Under the pieces are notes generated by a model that saw only the letters and a list, made by a program, of their open reading frames with translations, made no database searches and was not told where the DNA came from. Positions 62,387 to 64,000 of a DNA stretch of 64,000 nt are shown here, piece after piece. Numbering within the stretch: the first letter of the stretch is position 1; each line of letters starts with the position of its first letter. The position numbers and the translations under genes were made by a program. The stretch comes from Persicaria tinctoria (taxonomy: Eukaryota > Streptophyta > Magnoliopsida > Caryophyllales > Polygonaceae), in NCBI GenBank assembly GCA_037127255.1, contig JBANSL010000019.1, positions 14,407,001 through 14,471,000 on the forward strand, written 5' to 3'.

Positions 62387-64000
62387 TTAAGATACTTAAA
62401 AACCTATCCCATCAAATTATTTAGCATATCATTCCATTTAAAATTAAAAACCAATAATAGTATATCTTGGTTTGATTAATCAAACAAGATTAGTTTTTAT
62501 GTGAAATTTTTTTGGAGTCTTGATAGGAGAAAGGCAACTATTTTTAAGTAGTGTGCAAAATGAGGCACAGCCACAGCCACAGCCACATATATTTTGATGC
62601 CAATGTTTTGTCTGCTGTCAATTTCAGGTGGCCGGGTTGTTTTCAGAGGTGTCGTTTTCTGTTGGGAGTGGGTTTGGGTACTGTCAGTCACCGTTAATTA
62701 CGTGCTGAACTCAGCTTGTACTACACCAATCGATCCTCTCCATCATTTAACATTAATGGATCTCTGTGATACTGTATATATATATACTCTACGATTCCAC
62801 TTAAAAAATCTTCCCAAATTTATTTAATTACTGGTAAGTACTAGATCGAGTATATATATAAGAAAAAGCAATTACTGGAATAAGCTGCATTTGAATATGG
62901 AATCAAATGAGGATTCTTCATATGGGATTGTCCTTCACTCGATCGTGAGATTGATCAAATGTAGCAATATGAGGTGATCGGAGCTGTTTTTATATATAGG
63001 TTGAAATGATTATATCAGGCTCTCATTTTACCCGGCCATCTGGGTCACTCAAATTCTGCAACGTCCATCTCATTAATTTATCCGATCGAGTATATTGGAC
63101 GTTCATCTAAATCTTTTCCTTTAAAACAAATGATGTGAGAAAAACACCTCTCATTCTCCTTAATACTTGAGCTCTCCTATTAATTATCATAATTCCGAGT
63201 TTCCGCATATGATGATGCAAGCAACCCTTCAGATTCGATCCGGACAATTGAATATATTTAACAAATTAGAAAATGGATGATTGCAAGATATTCCACTTTG
63301 GAAGTGGGGGAAATGGAGTGATTCCAGGTCTGAAATTTTAGGTCATGACGATCCATATTGATGAGAAACACGAAAATTAATTAATTAATGCTTTGTTTCC
63401 CCCAAATTCAATAATTAAATTTGTGGGTTTTGAAATTGCAACAAAGAGGCCAAATTAAGGGAGATGATATCATCTCTCACTAACGGTACATTTCCATTAA
63501 TGCCTTTTTTCTCTTTTTTTTTGATCATATAATGTCTTTTTTATCTTGAGTTGAGCAAATCAACCATTGGAGGTTGATGACATCAACCTCCATTCCAACT
63601 ATAACTAATTATTTTTAAAATCCAATATCTCTCTAACCTCAAATTACAAATTATCTATATAAAATCTCTCCCCAATACTTTACGTATTATATTTGAATTT
63701 CACGGGCGCGAATTAAAGCCCATTCTAGACTTCATTGGTAACAACTTCACTACTAAAAATGACAAGGATATACTCCGTATAGTTTAGGCGCCTTTTCTTG
63801 GTGGACAATTTAGTTTACCAGAAATCAACATCTCTTTTAAACAAATGTCTATTTCTTGATTTTGGTAAATAGTGAGCGACCATTCGAGATTCGAACCAAT
63901 AACCTATAGGTACTACCCGCAATTTCTTTCCGGAAATAAGTGTCCATTTCCCGTACATATATAACATGACATATAATACAAACTCATATTGAGAATTGGA
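62387..64000. other. Intergenic, no gene recognised
   Basis: AT-rich DNA. The frames at 62497-62827 lack domains and are not called. An ACAGCCACAGCC repeat is present near 62568-62586. Confidence 0.45.

Overview
This window is nuclear DNA from a flowering plant, most likely a eudicot. It has GT-AG introns, a chloroplast-targeted membrane insertase gene, a GDSL lipase-family gene, AT-rich intergenic DNA and a heavy load of typical plant transposons. Nothing prokaryotic was seen (no operons, no CRISPR, no rRNA). I cannot fix the genus from sequence alone.

Only a few host genes are supported. They are: a single-exon membrane-anchored protein (11196-11756, minus); a small secreted proline-rich six-cysteine protein (30543-30968, plus); a GDSL esterase/lipase gene (40463-46735, minus), broken by a Ty1/copia insertion in exon 1; and a complete 11-exon ALBINO3 gene for the thylakoid YidC/Oxa1/Alb3 insertase (50673-54984, plus). 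A two-exon gene-like unit at 48155-48999 encodes only the N-terminal PB1-like part of a Mutator-type transposase. A degenerate Rab GDI fragment lies at 25250-25884, and a tRNA-like sequence at 28679-28747.

Region by region. 1-5700: intergenic, with a 389-bp foldback Mutator-like MITE, a decayed RNase H domain, palindromic repeats and a 144-bp tandem array. 5719-9537: a ladder of seven short TRIM-type LTRs, with a copia gag/protease ORF that has lost integrase and RT trapped between two of them. 12240-20340: two copies of an RLE-type (R2/R4-like) non-LTR retrotransposon, each bordered on both sides by TAA trinucleotide repeats; the longer copy is split by a 2868-bp solo LTR. 21260-23470 and 36945-39350: hAT relics and an inverted dispersed duplication. 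31540-36560: hAT-like DNA with a nested 1237-bp retroposon, then a LINE ORF1 relic. 40463-46735: the GDSL gene with the intact copia element. 47540-50220: the Mutator-derived unit and a Helitron-type end just upstream of ALB3. 57690-61523: nested Helitron, Mutator-like and hAT insertions.

The window shows layered transposon history around sparse genes rather than a set of cooperating genes. The best candidates for something new are the TAA-flanked RLE retrotransposon, the TRIM/copia chimera, and the copia element whose 5' LTR lost 578 bp exactly between two TGTTGG repeats.
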